DNA of 64,000 nt from Nereida sp. MMG025 (GTDB taxonomy: Bacteria > Pseudomonadota > Alphaproteobacteria > Rhodobacterales > Rhodobacteraceae): assembly GCF_021654165.1 (NCBI RefSeq), contig NZ_JAKFZN010000001.1:434001-498000 (forward strand), written 5' to 3'. Positions 45,958-54,246 of the stretch are shown here, in pieces. The translations under genes were made by a program, and so were the position numbers. Under the pieces are notes generated by a model. The model ran no database searches. It worked only from the letters and a program-made list of their open reading frames with translations, and was not told where the DNA came from. Within the stretch, counting starts at the first letter, position 1; each line of letters starts with the position of its first letter.

Positions 45958-47043
45958 TTAGCCCAGAACGCGGTCGCGCTGGTCGCGGTAGGCGCTTTCG
46001 GCCTGCTTGATCCAGCCCGAGGACGCCATCATCGACGCTTGGTAGCTGTCGTAGACTTTCTTGTAGATGTCGTCGCCCATGTTCTCTTGGTGCACTTCGT
46101 CCGATGCTGAACCGAATGCATCCCAAACGTCGTTCGGGAATTCCAAAACCTTCACGCCACCCGATTGCAGACGCTGCAGCGCCGAACCGTTGTTGTTGAG
46201 GAACTGAGCAAGGTTCCACTGGTGTGCTTCCGCCGATGCGATCTCGATGATCTTCTGATGCGCTGGCGACAGGCTGTCGAACACGTCGCGGTTTGTCGCA
46301 AGCGACAGACCCGCACCCGGCTCGTGGAAACCCGCTGTGTAGTAGAACTGTGTGATTTCCTGGAAACCGGCTTTTTCGTCCGCCCATGGGCCGATCCACT
46401 CGGTGCCGTCAATCGCACCAGATGCCAGTGCTTGATACACTTCGGCACCTGGAAGGTTCTGAACCGATGCACCCAGTTTGCCCAAGGCTTTACCGCCCAG
46501 ACCTGGCATGCGGAACTTCAGACCGTTGAAGTCAGCAGCCGATGTGATTTCCTTGCGATACCAGCCACCCGCTTGGGCACCTGTGTTACCCGCCAGGAAC
46601 GATTTCAGACCAAAGATCTGGCCCAGTTCGTCGTGCAGCGCGGCACCTTCACCGTGGTAGTACCAGTTTGCCAGCTCTTGGGCTGTCATACCGAATGGCA
46701 CCGACGTGAAGAACGCATACGCAGGGTGCTGACCTACGAAATAATAGTCAGCCGCGTGATACATGTCAGCCTGACCCGCAGTTACGGCGTCAAACACTTC
46801 AAACGCGCCTACAAGCTCACCAGCAGCTTTGATGTCGACAGTCAGCTGACCGTCTGTCATCGCAGTGATGCTGTCGGCTGCATGCTGTGCGGCGTCAAAA
46901 ACGCCTGCCAGACCACGGCCCCACGATGTAACCATCGTGAGCGTGCGGTTGCCTTGTGCGTACATTGGCGCTGCCAGCGTCGACGCTGCAGCGGCCGTTG
47001 CGCCACCCAAAGCCGAAGTTTTCAGAAAAGAACGACGATCCAT
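45958..47043 (-). CDS. TRAP transporter substrate-binding protein (TakP/FcbT1 type)
   Basis: 361 residues with a twin-arginine signal: MDRRSFLKTSALGGATAAAAS..APMYAQ, so it is likely exported folded. The mature part (LTMVTSWGRGLAGVF; WYYHGEGAALHDEL; GLKFRMPGLGGKALGKLG; ASGAIDGTEWIGPWADEKAGF) matches the TakP group that binds 2-oxo acids as dimers with a sodium ion. The ligand here is not certain. Divergent from the histidine kinase gene. Confidence 0.92.
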   Translation of the reverse strand: MDRRSFLKTSALGGATAAAASTLAAPMYAQGNRTLTMVTSWGRGLAGVFDAAQHAADSITAMTDGQLTVDIKAAGELVGAFEVFDAVTAGQADMYHAADYYFVGQHPAYAFFTSVPFGMTAQELANWYYHGEGAALHDELGQIFGLKSFLAGNTGAQAGGWYRKEITSAADFNGLKFRMPGLGGKALGKLGASVQNLPGAEVYQALASGAIDGTEWIGPWADEKAGFQEITQFYYTAGFHEPGAGLSLATNRDVFDSLSPAHQKIIEIASAEAHQWNLAQFLNNNGSALQRLQSGGVKVLEFPNDVWDAFGSASDEVHQENMGDDIYKKVYDSYQASMMASSGWIKQAESAYRDQRDRVLG

Positions 47044-47157
47044 ATAAGTATCCTCCCGAGATAGTTTTTGTCAGCAGTGCGCCCCAAAAGACCGCACCCA
47101 CCGGATCGTTAACAGTGGCCGGAGCCTATGACGCGCTCTCAAAGGATGCCATACCAA

Positions 47158-47168
47158 GTACTACGTAG
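47158..47168. promoter_or_regulatory. CTACGTAG palindrome in the TRAP/kinase divergent gap
   Basis: GTACTACGTAG with the perfect 8-bp core CTACGTAG at 47161-47168. NarL/FixJ-type regulators often bind TAC-rich short palindromes, and such a regulator is encoded next to it. Confidence 0.4.
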
Positions 47169-47291
47169 ATCGGACGTTTGGACCGATTTTCTGACCAATT
47201 TTAGCGTTAACATTTGCACCGCCAGCCTTGCGCACCCTGCATATCGGCTATTCTTGCAGCACATAGGCCCAGATATTGGCTTAACACCTCG

Positions 47292-48725
47292 ATGATTCCC
47301 CGCTATCGAATCAATATGCGCAAACGCTCGTCCCCCATCAGGCTGTCATACGGCCAAAAACTATTCTTTCTGGCCACCCTGCCCTTGGTGGTCGCGGCCA
47401 CGATTATCGGGTGGGTGGTACTTGATCAGTCACGCGAACTGGCGGAACGCGAAATCGCGGCGCTGGAAACACAGCTTTTGGCCGCCAAAAAGGAAGAGCT
47501 AAAGAATTACCTGTCGATTGCCCGCACGGGGTTTGTGAATATCTACGGCCGCGCCGCGCCTGATGATGCGGTGGCCAAAGAAGAAGTCCGCCAGCTTTTG
47601 TCAGCGATGCTCTACGGGCAAGACGGCTATTTCTTTGTGTTTGATTACGACGGCACCAACCTTGTGGCGCCGCGCCAGACCTTCTTGATCGACAAGGACT
47701 GGTCTGGACTGACCGACATCAACGACGTGCCGATCACCGATCAACTGATTGATATCGCGCGCTCGGGTGGTGGCTATCACAGCTTTGAATGGACCAAACC
47801 CTCCACGGGCAAAAAAGCGCCCTTCATTACCTACGTTGCGGGTCTGCAGGACTGGCGATGGGCGGTGGGCACAGGCATCTTCGTCGATGATGTGCAGGCA
47901 ACGGTTGCCGCAGCCCGCGCCGATGTGGAACGCCGCATCGATCGCACCTTTGTCTATATCGTTGCGATCACCCTTGGTGCGCTGATGGTCGTTTTTGTCA
48001 GCGGGCTGGTGCTGAACATCCGCGAACGCCGTTTGGCCGATGCCAAACTGAAACAACTCACCGAACGGATTTTTGACACCCAGGAAGAAGAACGCGGCCG
48101 CGTGGCCCGCGAATTGCATGACGGGATCAGCCAGATCCTTGTGGGCATCCGCTATTCGCTGGAACTGGCGAAACGACGTTTTGCCAAAGGCGACACGGGC
48201 GCAGGCGACAGTCTGAACCGCGGGATCGAAAGTCTGAATGAAGCCATCGGCGAGGTGCGCCGCATCAGCCGTGATCTGCGCCCCGGTGTGCTGGATGATC
48301 TGGGGCTTGGCCCTGCCCTGAAATCCCTGACCGATGAATTTTCCGACCGCACAGGCCTTGCCACCGATTTTGAAACCGTGGTGTTCCGCAACCGTCTGGA
48401 TCAGGACGCCAAGATCGCGCTTTACCGCATCGCCCAAGAGGCGCTGACCAATATCGAACGCCACGCAGATGCCACCCGCGTGCGGATGGACCTCAAAGGC
48501 CACCGAAATGGTGCGACCTTGCGCATTTCCGACAACGGGCGCGGGCTGCCCCAACAAAATGACGATGGCCCCTCGGGTCTGGGTCTGCGCAATATGGCCG
48601 AACGGATCGAACAGCTTGACGGCACGCTGCGCATCCTGTCATCCAAATCCGGCACGGTGATAGAAGCGCAAGTGCCTCTCACCCATCTGCTGCCCCCCGA
48701 AACACCCACAAAGGCCTCCGCATGA
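47292..48725 (+). CDS. Cache-domain sensor histidine kinase (NarX/LuxR-type partner)
   Basis: 477 residues from ATG 47292 (47316 also possible; no strong ribosome site for either). A first helix (FFLATLPLVVAATIIGWVVL), a periplasmic single-Cache domain (about 55-220; YGQDGYFFVFDYDGTNLVAP, DWRWAVGTGIFVDDV), a second helix (AITLGALMVVFVSGLVLNI), HisKA_3 with RVARELHDGISQILVG, and HATPase with DNGRGLPQQNDDGPSGLGLRN. The Cache domain likely senses a small carboxylate outside the cell. Overlaps the regulator gene by 4 bp. Confidence 0.92.
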   Translation: MIPRYRINMRKRSSPIRLSYGQKLFFLATLPLVVAATIIGWVVLDQSRELAEREIAALETQLLAAKKEELKNYLSIARTGFVNIYGRAAPDDAVAKEEVRQLLSAMLYGQDGYFFVFDYDGTNLVAPRQTFLIDKDWSGLTDINDVPITDQLIDIARSGGGYHSFEWTKPSTGKKAPFITYVAGLQDWRWAVGTGIFVDDVQATVAAARADVERRIDRTFVYIVAITLGALMVVFVSGLVLNIRERRLADAKLKQLTERIFDTQEEERGRVARELHDGISQILVGIRYSLELAKRRFAKGDTGAGDSLNRGIESLNEAIGEVRRISRDLRPGVLDDLGLGPALKSLTDEFSDRTGLATDFETVVFRNRLDQDAKIALYRIAQEALTNIERHADATRVRMDLKGHRNGATLRISDNGRGLPQQNDDGPSGLGLRNMAERIEQLDGTLRILSSKSGTVIEAQVPLTHLLPPETPTKASA

Positions 48726-49357
48726 CCCGCATCCTTATTGTTGATGATCACCCGATGGTCGCCCAAGGCATTCAGGCGCTTTTGGAAACCTACGACGATC
48801 TGCATGTCGTAGGCACCCTTTCGAACGGACAAGACGCTATCGACCGCGTTGAAGAGCTGGCTCCCGATGTCATCTTGCTGGATCTGAACATGCCAGGCGT
48901 CAGCGGGCTGTCAGCCACCGAGATCATTCTGGAACGCCGCCCCGACACCCGCATCGTCATCCTGTCGATGCATGACAGCGCCGAATATATTTCCACCGCA
49001 CTCAGCCACGGCGCGCGCGGCTATATCCTCAAGGATGTGCCCACCGAAGAGATTAAAACCGCCATCGACGCCGTGCTGGCAGGCGACCGCTATCTGTGCA
49101 CGGGCGCCAAAGGCTCGCTTGATCCCCCCACAGCAGGCGGGCGCGAAGTGCTGACGAGCCGCGAACAAACCATCCTTTTGCAACTGGCTGCGGGCAAATC
49201 AAACAAGGAAGTCGCGCTGGCGCTCGATATTTCCGTGCGCACGGTGGAAACGCACCGCAAAAACATCAAACGCAAGCTCGGTATTTCCACCACCGCGGGG
49301 CTGACCCGCTATGCGATGGAACACGGTGTTCTGCAAGGCACAGGTGAAATGCTCTGA
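48722..49357 (+). CDS. NarL/LuxR-type response regulator
   Basis: 211 residues. Receiver domain with acidic pair in IVDDHPMVAQG, phosphoacceptor Asp in ILLDLNMPG, and GYILKDVPTEE with the conserved Lys. C-terminal LuxR helix-turn-helix SREQTILLQLAAGKSNKEVA then LDISVRTVETHRKNIKRKLG. Coupled to the kinase by ATGA. It probably controls the divergent TRAP operon (inference from position). Confidence 0.93.
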   Translation: MTRILIVDDHPMVAQGIQALLETYDDLHVVGTLSNGQDAIDRVEELAPDVILLDLNMPGVSGLSATEIILERRPDTRIVILSMHDSAEYISTALSHGARGYILKDVPTEEIKTAIDAVLAGDRYLCTGAKGSLDPPTAGGREVLTSREQTILLQLAAGKSNKEVALALDISVRTVETHRKNIKRKLGISTTAGLTRYAMEHGVLQGTGEML

Positions 49358-49538
49358 ACGACATCTCAATCATGTGATTTTCTGCAAAATTTCACCAAGC
49401 GGCCATATTTGCGCAACTTTCGAAAAGATTTACACCAAACATACGTTATTTTCTCCGCCACCCCTGTTGACGCGCCCCGATTTGCCCAATATTGCAGCAT
49501 TTCGGAACGCGAAACGTAGACAAATCGGAGAACACATC

Positions 49539-51290
49539 ATGTCACGCCAGATGAGCGGAGCGAAAATGGTCGTCCAAGCCCTGAAGGATCAGGGTGTGGA
49601 TACTGTCTTTGGATACCCCGGCGGTGCTGTGCTGCCGATCTATGACGAGATTTTTCAACAAGAGGGCATCCAGCACATTCTGGTGCGCCACGAACAGGGC
49701 GCGACACACGCCGCCGAAGGCTATGCGCGCAGCACAGGCCGGCCGGGTGTTGTTCTTGTCACCTCTGGCCCGGGTGCCACAAATGCCGTGACGGGTCTGA
49801 CCGATGCGCTGATGGACAGCATCCCCATGATCGTTCTGACTGGTCAGGTGCCGACATTCATGATCGGCTCGGATGCCTTTCAGGAGGCTGATACGGTTGG
49901 TATCACGCGGCCCTGCACCAAACACAACTGGCTTGTGAAAGAGACCGACAACCTGTCGCAAACCATCCACGAAGCATTCCACGTGGCCACCAACGGCCGC
50001 CCGGGCCCCGTTCTGGTCGACATCCCGAAAGACGTGCAATTCGCGACAGGCACCTACACGCCGCCTGCCCCGCAAAAATCGCACTACCAGCCGCAGGTCA
50101 AAGGCGACATGGCCGCGATTGAGGAATTGGCAGAGGCGATGGCCAAGGCCAAACGCCCGATCATCTATTCAGGCGGTGGCGTCATCAACTCTGGCGACGC
50201 GGCCAGCCAGCTGTTGCGCGAATTGGTTGCGGCCACGAACTTTCCAATCACCTCTACCCTGATGGGTCTGGGCTGTTATCCTGCATCGGGCGACAACTGG
50301 CTTGGCATGCTCGGGATGCACGGTCTTTATGAAGCCAATATGGCGATGCACGACTGTGACCTGATGATCAACATCGGCGCGCGTTTTGACGACCGCATCA
50401 CAGGGCGCATTGATGCTTTCAGCCCAAACAGCACAAAAGCGCATATCGACATCGATCCCTCCTCGATCAACAAGGTCATCCACGTTGATATCCCGATCTT
50501 GGGCGATGTGGGACACGTGCTGGAGGACCTGCTCAAGGTCTGGAAAGCCAAGGGCCGCAAAACCAACGCAGAGGCCTTGTCGAAATGGTGGAAACAGATC
50601 GACGAATGGCGCGCCGTCCGCTGTCTGAAGTTTACCCAGGAAGGCAAGGTGATCAAACCGCAATACGCGCTTGAACGGCTTGAGGCGCTGACCAAAGGCA
50701 TGGACCGCTACATCACCACCGAAGTGGGCCAGCACCAGATGTGGGCCGCGCAATATCTGGGGTTCGAAGACCCCAAACGCTGGATGACATCGGGTGGTCT
50801 GGGCACCATGGGTTACGGCACACCTGCGTCCATCGGCGTTCAGGCCGCGCACCGCGACGCGCTGGTCATCAACGTGGCGGGCGAAGCGTCATGGCTGATG
50901 AACATGCAGGAAATGGGCACAGCCGTGCAATACCGCCTGCCCGCCAAACAGTTCATCCTGAACAACGAACGGCTTGGCATGGTGCGCCAGTGGCAAGAAT
51001 TGCTGCACGGCGAACGCTATTCGCAGTCATGGTCCGAAGCCCTGCCCGATTTCGTCAAGCTGGCCGAAGCTTTCGGGTGCAAAGGGATCATCTGTTCCGA
51101 TCCTGCCGATCTGGACGACGCGATCATGGAAATGATCAACTACGACGGTCCGGTGATCTTCGATTGTCTGGTCGAAAAGCATGAAAACTGCTTCCCGATG
51201 ATCCCCTCTGGCAAGGCCCACAACGAGATGCTTTTGGGCGAAGCGGAAACCCAAGGTGTCATCAAAGCCGACGGCGCTGTGATGGTGTAA
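49539..51290 (+). CDS. ilvB: Acetolactate synthase large subunit
   Basis: Thiamine-diphosphate enzyme that starts valine/leucine/isoleucine synthesis. 583 residues from ATG 49539 (GGAG ahead); the open frame extends further upstream without support. Catalytic Glu in VRHEQGATHAAEGYAR, FAD-domain ARFDDRITG, and C-terminal LNNERLGMVRQWQELLHG. The usual metal-binding GDGS is GEAS here (VAGEASWLMNMQE), which I believe is common in alphaproteobacterial ALS. Small subunit 153 bp downstream. Confidence 0.95.
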   Translation: MSRQMSGAKMVVQALKDQGVDTVFGYPGGAVLPIYDEIFQQEGIQHILVRHEQGATHAAEGYARSTGRPGVVLVTSGPGATNAVTGLTDALMDSIPMIVLTGQVPTFMIGSDAFQEADTVGITRPCTKHNWLVKETDNLSQTIHEAFHVATNGRPGPVLVDIPKDVQFATGTYTPPAPQKSHYQPQVKGDMAAIEELAEAMAKAKRPIIYSGGGVINSGDAASQLLRELVAATNFPITSTLMGLGCYPASGDNWLGMLGMHGLYEANMAMHDCDLMINIGARFDDRITGRIDAFSPNSTKAHIDIDPSSINKVIHVDIPILGDVGHVLEDLLKVWKAKGRKTNAEALSKWWKQIDEWRAVRCLKFTQEGKVIKPQYALERLEALTKGMDRYITTEVGQHQMWAAQYLGFEDPKRWMTSGGLGTMGYGTPASIGVQAAHRDALVINVAGEASWLMNMQEMGTAVQYRLPAKQFILNNERLGMVRQWQELLHGERYSQSWSEALPDFVKLAEAFGCKGIICSDPADLDDAIMEMINYDGPVIFDCLVEKHENCFPMIPSGKAHNEMLLGEAETQGVIKADGAVMV

Positions 51291-51443
51291 TACAGCATCA
51301 TCCCCCCGCGGGCGCGGCCTCTTTCGAAGGGCTTGGGACGCGCATGATCCGCACCCAAGGATGGCAAAACGTCTGACGCATTGCCATACCATCAGCAGAC
51401 GCTAGGCCATACATCGAATTTGACGAATAGAACGGAAAAAATC

Positions 51444-52007
51444 ATGTCCCCTCTCAAGCTCAAAAAAGGCTCAACCAGCCATTCTGCTTATAACCTGCGG
51501 CCTACGTTTTCGGACGTTGAGGAACGGCATACGCTGGCCGTTCTTGTGGCCAACGAAGCCGGTGTTCTGGCCCGCGTGATCGGCCTGTTTTCGGGACGCG
51601 GCTACAACATCGAAAGCCTGACGGTGGCCGAAGTGGATCACGACGGTGGGTTGTCCCGCATCACCATCGTCACAACAGGCACGCCCCAGATCATCAACCA
51701 GATCAAAGCGCAGCTTGGCCGCATCGTGGCTGTCTATGACGTGCATGATTTGACCGTCGAAGGCCCCGCCGTCGAGCGTGAACTGGCGCTCTTCAAAGTC
51801 ACGGGCACAGGCGACAAACGTATTGAAGCCTTACGGTTAGCCGAAATCTTTCGTGCCAATGTCGTCGACAGCACGCTTGACAGCTTCGTGTTTGAAATCA
51901 CGGGCGATGTCGGCAAAATCGACGCTTTCGCCGAATTGATGCGCCCCATCGGGCTGGTCGAAATGGCCCGCACGGGTGTGGCCGCGCTCAGCCGCGGTCC
52001 GGAATAG
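51444..52007 (+). CDS. ilvN: Acetolactate synthase small subunit
   Basis: Regulatory subunit that carries valine feedback inhibition. 187 residues from ATG 51444. The N-terminal ACT domain reads HTLAVLVANEAGVLARVIGLFSGRGYNIESLTV, with the Asn/Gly residues of the valine site; the C-terminal ALS_ss domain includes FKVTGTGDKRIEALRLAEIFRANVVD. A ~20-residue start before the ACT domain is common in this group. Confidence 0.95.
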   Translation: MSPLKLKKGSTSHSAYNLRPTFSDVEERHTLAVLVANEAGVLARVIGLFSGRGYNIESLTVAEVDHDGGLSRITIVTTGTPQIINQIKAQLGRIVAVYDVHDLTVEGPAVERELALFKVTGTGDKRIEALRLAEIFRANVVDSTLDSFVFEITGDVGKIDAFAELMRPIGLVEMARTGVAALSRGPE

Positions 52008-52012
52008 CAAAA

Positions 52013-52059
52013 CCCCGACACCCCGCGATTACGCGCCTGTAAAACGATGGGTGTCGGGG
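52013..52059. terminator. Long-stem hairpin after ilvN
   Basis: CCCCGACACCC (52013-52023) pairs perfectly with GGGTGTCGGGG (52049-52059), with a 25-base loop and no T-run. A CCCC-ACT-GGGG hairpin follows at 52064-52074. They separate ilvN from the convergent EF-hand gene. Confidence 0.5.
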
Positions 52060-52098
52060 CCGTCCCCACTGGGGATAGGGACCCTCGGGAAGGTGCTG

Positions 52099-52338
52099 TT
52101 AGCCGTCGGTTTTGGGCAGCAGTGACGCGTCCTCGGCAGCCGATACTTCCTCGGCATTCACCACACCGTCACCATTGGTATCGATGGCTGTGAACATCTC
52201 TTCACTCATGTCCGGATACGCCGCCTGCATCTCTGCCAGCGTCAAAAACCCGTCACCATCCGTATCAATCTCTGTCATCGCCATCACAGGCGTTGCCAGA
52301 AGGGTTGCAGCAATCGCGCTCATGAAAAAACGTGTCAT
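52099..52338 (-). CDS. Secreted EF-hand protein, 79 aa
   Basis: Signal peptide MTRFFMSAIAATLLATPVMA, then a calcium-binding pair: DTDGDGFLTLAE and DTNGDGVVNAEE, both with complete Dx[DN]xDG ligand loops. Strong AAAGGAGA before ATG 52338. A small periplasmic calmodulin-like protein of unknown partner. Confidence 0.88.
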   Translation of the reverse strand: MTRFFMSAIAATLLATPVMAMTEIDTDGDGFLTLAEMQAAYPDMSEEMFTAIDTNGDGVVNAEEVSAAEDASLLPKTDG

Positions 52339-52639
52339 AGGTGTCTCCTTTTAAGACTGTCTCACCCGCCCCTTTGGCGGTGTGTGACGCTAAATTGGCG
52401 GCGCGTGGCGGCCTGCGCCAGTGCATCGGGGCGATCGGGCACAATTGCGCATTCCACCGCGCGAATGGCCGATTTTGCATTGCAAACAAACGCTTATGGC
52501 GGAAACCCGCGCTTTGATCGGCAAGCCTTCTCTTAGCAAATCAAGTGACTTGAGCGGCATCTTGCAGGTCGCAAACAGGCGCGTCAGGCGGGGCTGCTGG
52601 TGTGACACTAGTCGCAGAATCGCGTGACAGGAGTATCCC
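52339..52639. other. Gap between the EF-hand and Rieske genes
   Basis: 301 bp between divergent genes. The only structure I see is TCAAGT-G-ACTTGA at 52541-52553, a perfect 6-bp palindrome about 90 bp before the oxygenase gene, a possible operator. Open frames across the gap look random. Confidence 0.45.
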
Positions 52640-53794
52640 ATGGCCAAAGACCATTGCCCCGATCCGCTTGACGCTGTGCGACGCCCCGTTGCCACCGCAA
52701 ACGGCCTGCCAAATGCGCATTACACCGATCCTGCGACCTTTGCCGAAGAAGCAAAAGCTGTCCTCATGGCAAATTGGTCAGGGTTGGCCGTTGCAGCCGA
52801 TGTGCCCGAAATCGGGGATGCAAAACCGCTCGAATTTCTGGGCATCCCCCTTCTTTTGGTGCGCGGCAAAGATGACCAGGTGCGCGTGTTTAACAATATC
52901 TGTCGCCACCGCGGGATGATCCTTGTGTCCGAGCCGCGCAAAATCGAAGGCGCGATCCGCTGCCCCTATCACTCATGGTGCTATTCCACGGCAGGCAAGC
53001 TGGTTAGCACGCCGCATGTCGGTGGCGCGGGCCACAACACACATGAAACGATTGTCAAAGATGACTTGGGACTGATCGAAGTGCGCAGCCACATCTGGCG
53101 CGATGTCATCTTTATCAACCTATCGGGCACCGCCGCACCGTTCGAAGAGATGCACGCAGAGCTGATCGCACGTTGGTCGGAATTTGACAGCCCCCACTAT
53201 CACGGTGGCCCGGAAAGTACTTTCCAGCTTGATGTCAAAACGAACTACAAACTGGCTGTCGAAAACTACTGTGAAAGCTATCACCTACCTTGGGTGCACC
53301 CGGGCCTTAACAGCTATTCTCGCCTCGAAGATCACTACAACATCACCGAAATGGGCAAATACTCAGGCCAGGGCACTTTGGTCTACCGCCAACTCAAAGG
53401 CGATGACGGGCGCGTTTTTCCAGACTTCCCCAACCTGTCAGAGTTCTGGAACGAAGGTGCGGAATACATCACGGTCTATCCCAACGTTCTTCTGGGCGCG
53501 CAGCGCGATCATGCCTTCGCGATTGTGCTGGAACCGATTGATCACGCCCACACCCGCGAACACATTCACCTCTATTACGCCGCACCCCAAACCGATCCGG
53601 CAATGCGCGTGAAAAATGCCACCCAATGGAAAGAGGTGTTCGAAGAAGACATCATGGTTGTCGAAGGCATGCAATCAGGCAGACGCGCGCCCGCCTTTGA
53701 CGGTGGACGGTTTAGCCCGGCGATGGACGGACCAACACACTGCTACCATGACTGGGTCGCACGCCAAATCCAGACGTTCCGTGAAACCGACTGA
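52640..53794 (+). CDS. Rieske aromatic-ring-hydroxylating-type oxygenase, alpha subunit
   Basis: 384 residues. Rieske cluster ligands: CRHRGM and CPYHSWC (CxH-x16-CxxH). Mononuclear iron site in NYCESYHLPWVHPGLN (two His) with a later Asp. The group includes ring hydroxylases and quaternary-amine (betaine, carnitine) demethylases; which one is not settled. No reductase gene is adjacent. Starts 18 bp after AGGAG. The last codons overlap the 74-aa gene. Confidence 0.88.
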   Translation: MAKDHCPDPLDAVRRPVATANGLPNAHYTDPATFAEEAKAVLMANWSGLAVAADVPEIGDAKPLEFLGIPLLLVRGKDDQVRVFNNICRHRGMILVSEPRKIEGAIRCPYHSWCYSTAGKLVSTPHVGGAGHNTHETIVKDDLGLIEVRSHIWRDVIFINLSGTAAPFEEMHAELIARWSEFDSPHYHGGPESTFQLDVKTNYKLAVENYCESYHLPWVHPGLNSYSRLEDHYNITEMGKYSGQGTLVYRQLKGDDGRVFPDFPNLSEFWNEGAEYITVYPNVLLGAQRDHAFAIVLEPIDHAHTREHIHLYYAAPQTDPAMRVKNATQWKEVFEEDIMVVEGMQSGRRAPAFDGGRFSPAMDGPTHCYHDWVARQIQTFRETD

Positions 53795-54005
53795 ACTGAA
53801 CACACAGCTTCTGGCAGCCCATGCTGCCGGGAATAGCGCTGCGCTGATCCGCCTTTACACACATGCGGCCGACCAGTCCGAAGAGAACGCAAATATCGAC
53901 GAGGCCTGCTTTTTCCTTACACACGCCTATGTCTTTGCGCTCGAAAGCGCAGATGCCGGCCTGCCGCGACTGGCAGCACGCCTCAAAAAACACGGCCGCC
54001 TCTGA
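53781..54005 (+). CDS. Small conserved helical protein, 74 aa
   Basis: Starts at GTG 53781, overlapping the oxygenase stop by 14 bp, hence translationally coupled. The sequence (LNTQLLAAHAAGNSAALIRL, then NIDEACFFLTHAYVFALESA) looks like two TPR-like helix pairs. It carries one Cys and no catalytic motif. The tight link suggests it helps or regulates the oxygenase, but function is unknown. Confidence 0.75.
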   Translation: MKPTELNTQLLAAHAAGNSAALIRLYTHAADQSEENANIDEACFFLTHAYVFALESADAGLPRLAARLKKHGRL

Positions 54006-54110
54006 CCGCTTCATTGTTGTCCAAATACCTCGGGGAGTTTGAGGGGCAGCGCCCCTAAGCTAAAACATGATGCGCGGCGCAAGCCGCACTATTCGATCAC
54101 AATAGGCACA

Positions 54111-54136
54111 AGAAAAAGGGGCCCCGAAGGACCCCT
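54111..54136 (-). terminator. UUCG-loop terminator of nrdJ
   Basis: On the minus strand AGGGGTCC-TTCG-GGGCCCCT is an 8-bp stem with a stable UUCG loop, then TTTTTCT. It lies ~110 bp after the nrdJ stop; a second hairpin CCGCGGCCC/GGGCCGCGG (54204-54238) is nearer to the stop. Confidence 0.75.
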
Positions 54137-54246
54137 AGTTTAACAATCAGGCTCATCATTCATACCGCTCAAAGTTTTATTGCCTGCGGCCTGATTGTTG
54201 TCACCGCGGCCCTCGCCCGCTTGCGCAGGGGGCCGCGGCAAGTCTT

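Noticed and set aside
49358-49538. Attenuator leader peptide before ilvB
   Set aside because: No short frame rich in Ile/Val/Leu codons with a following terminator pair.
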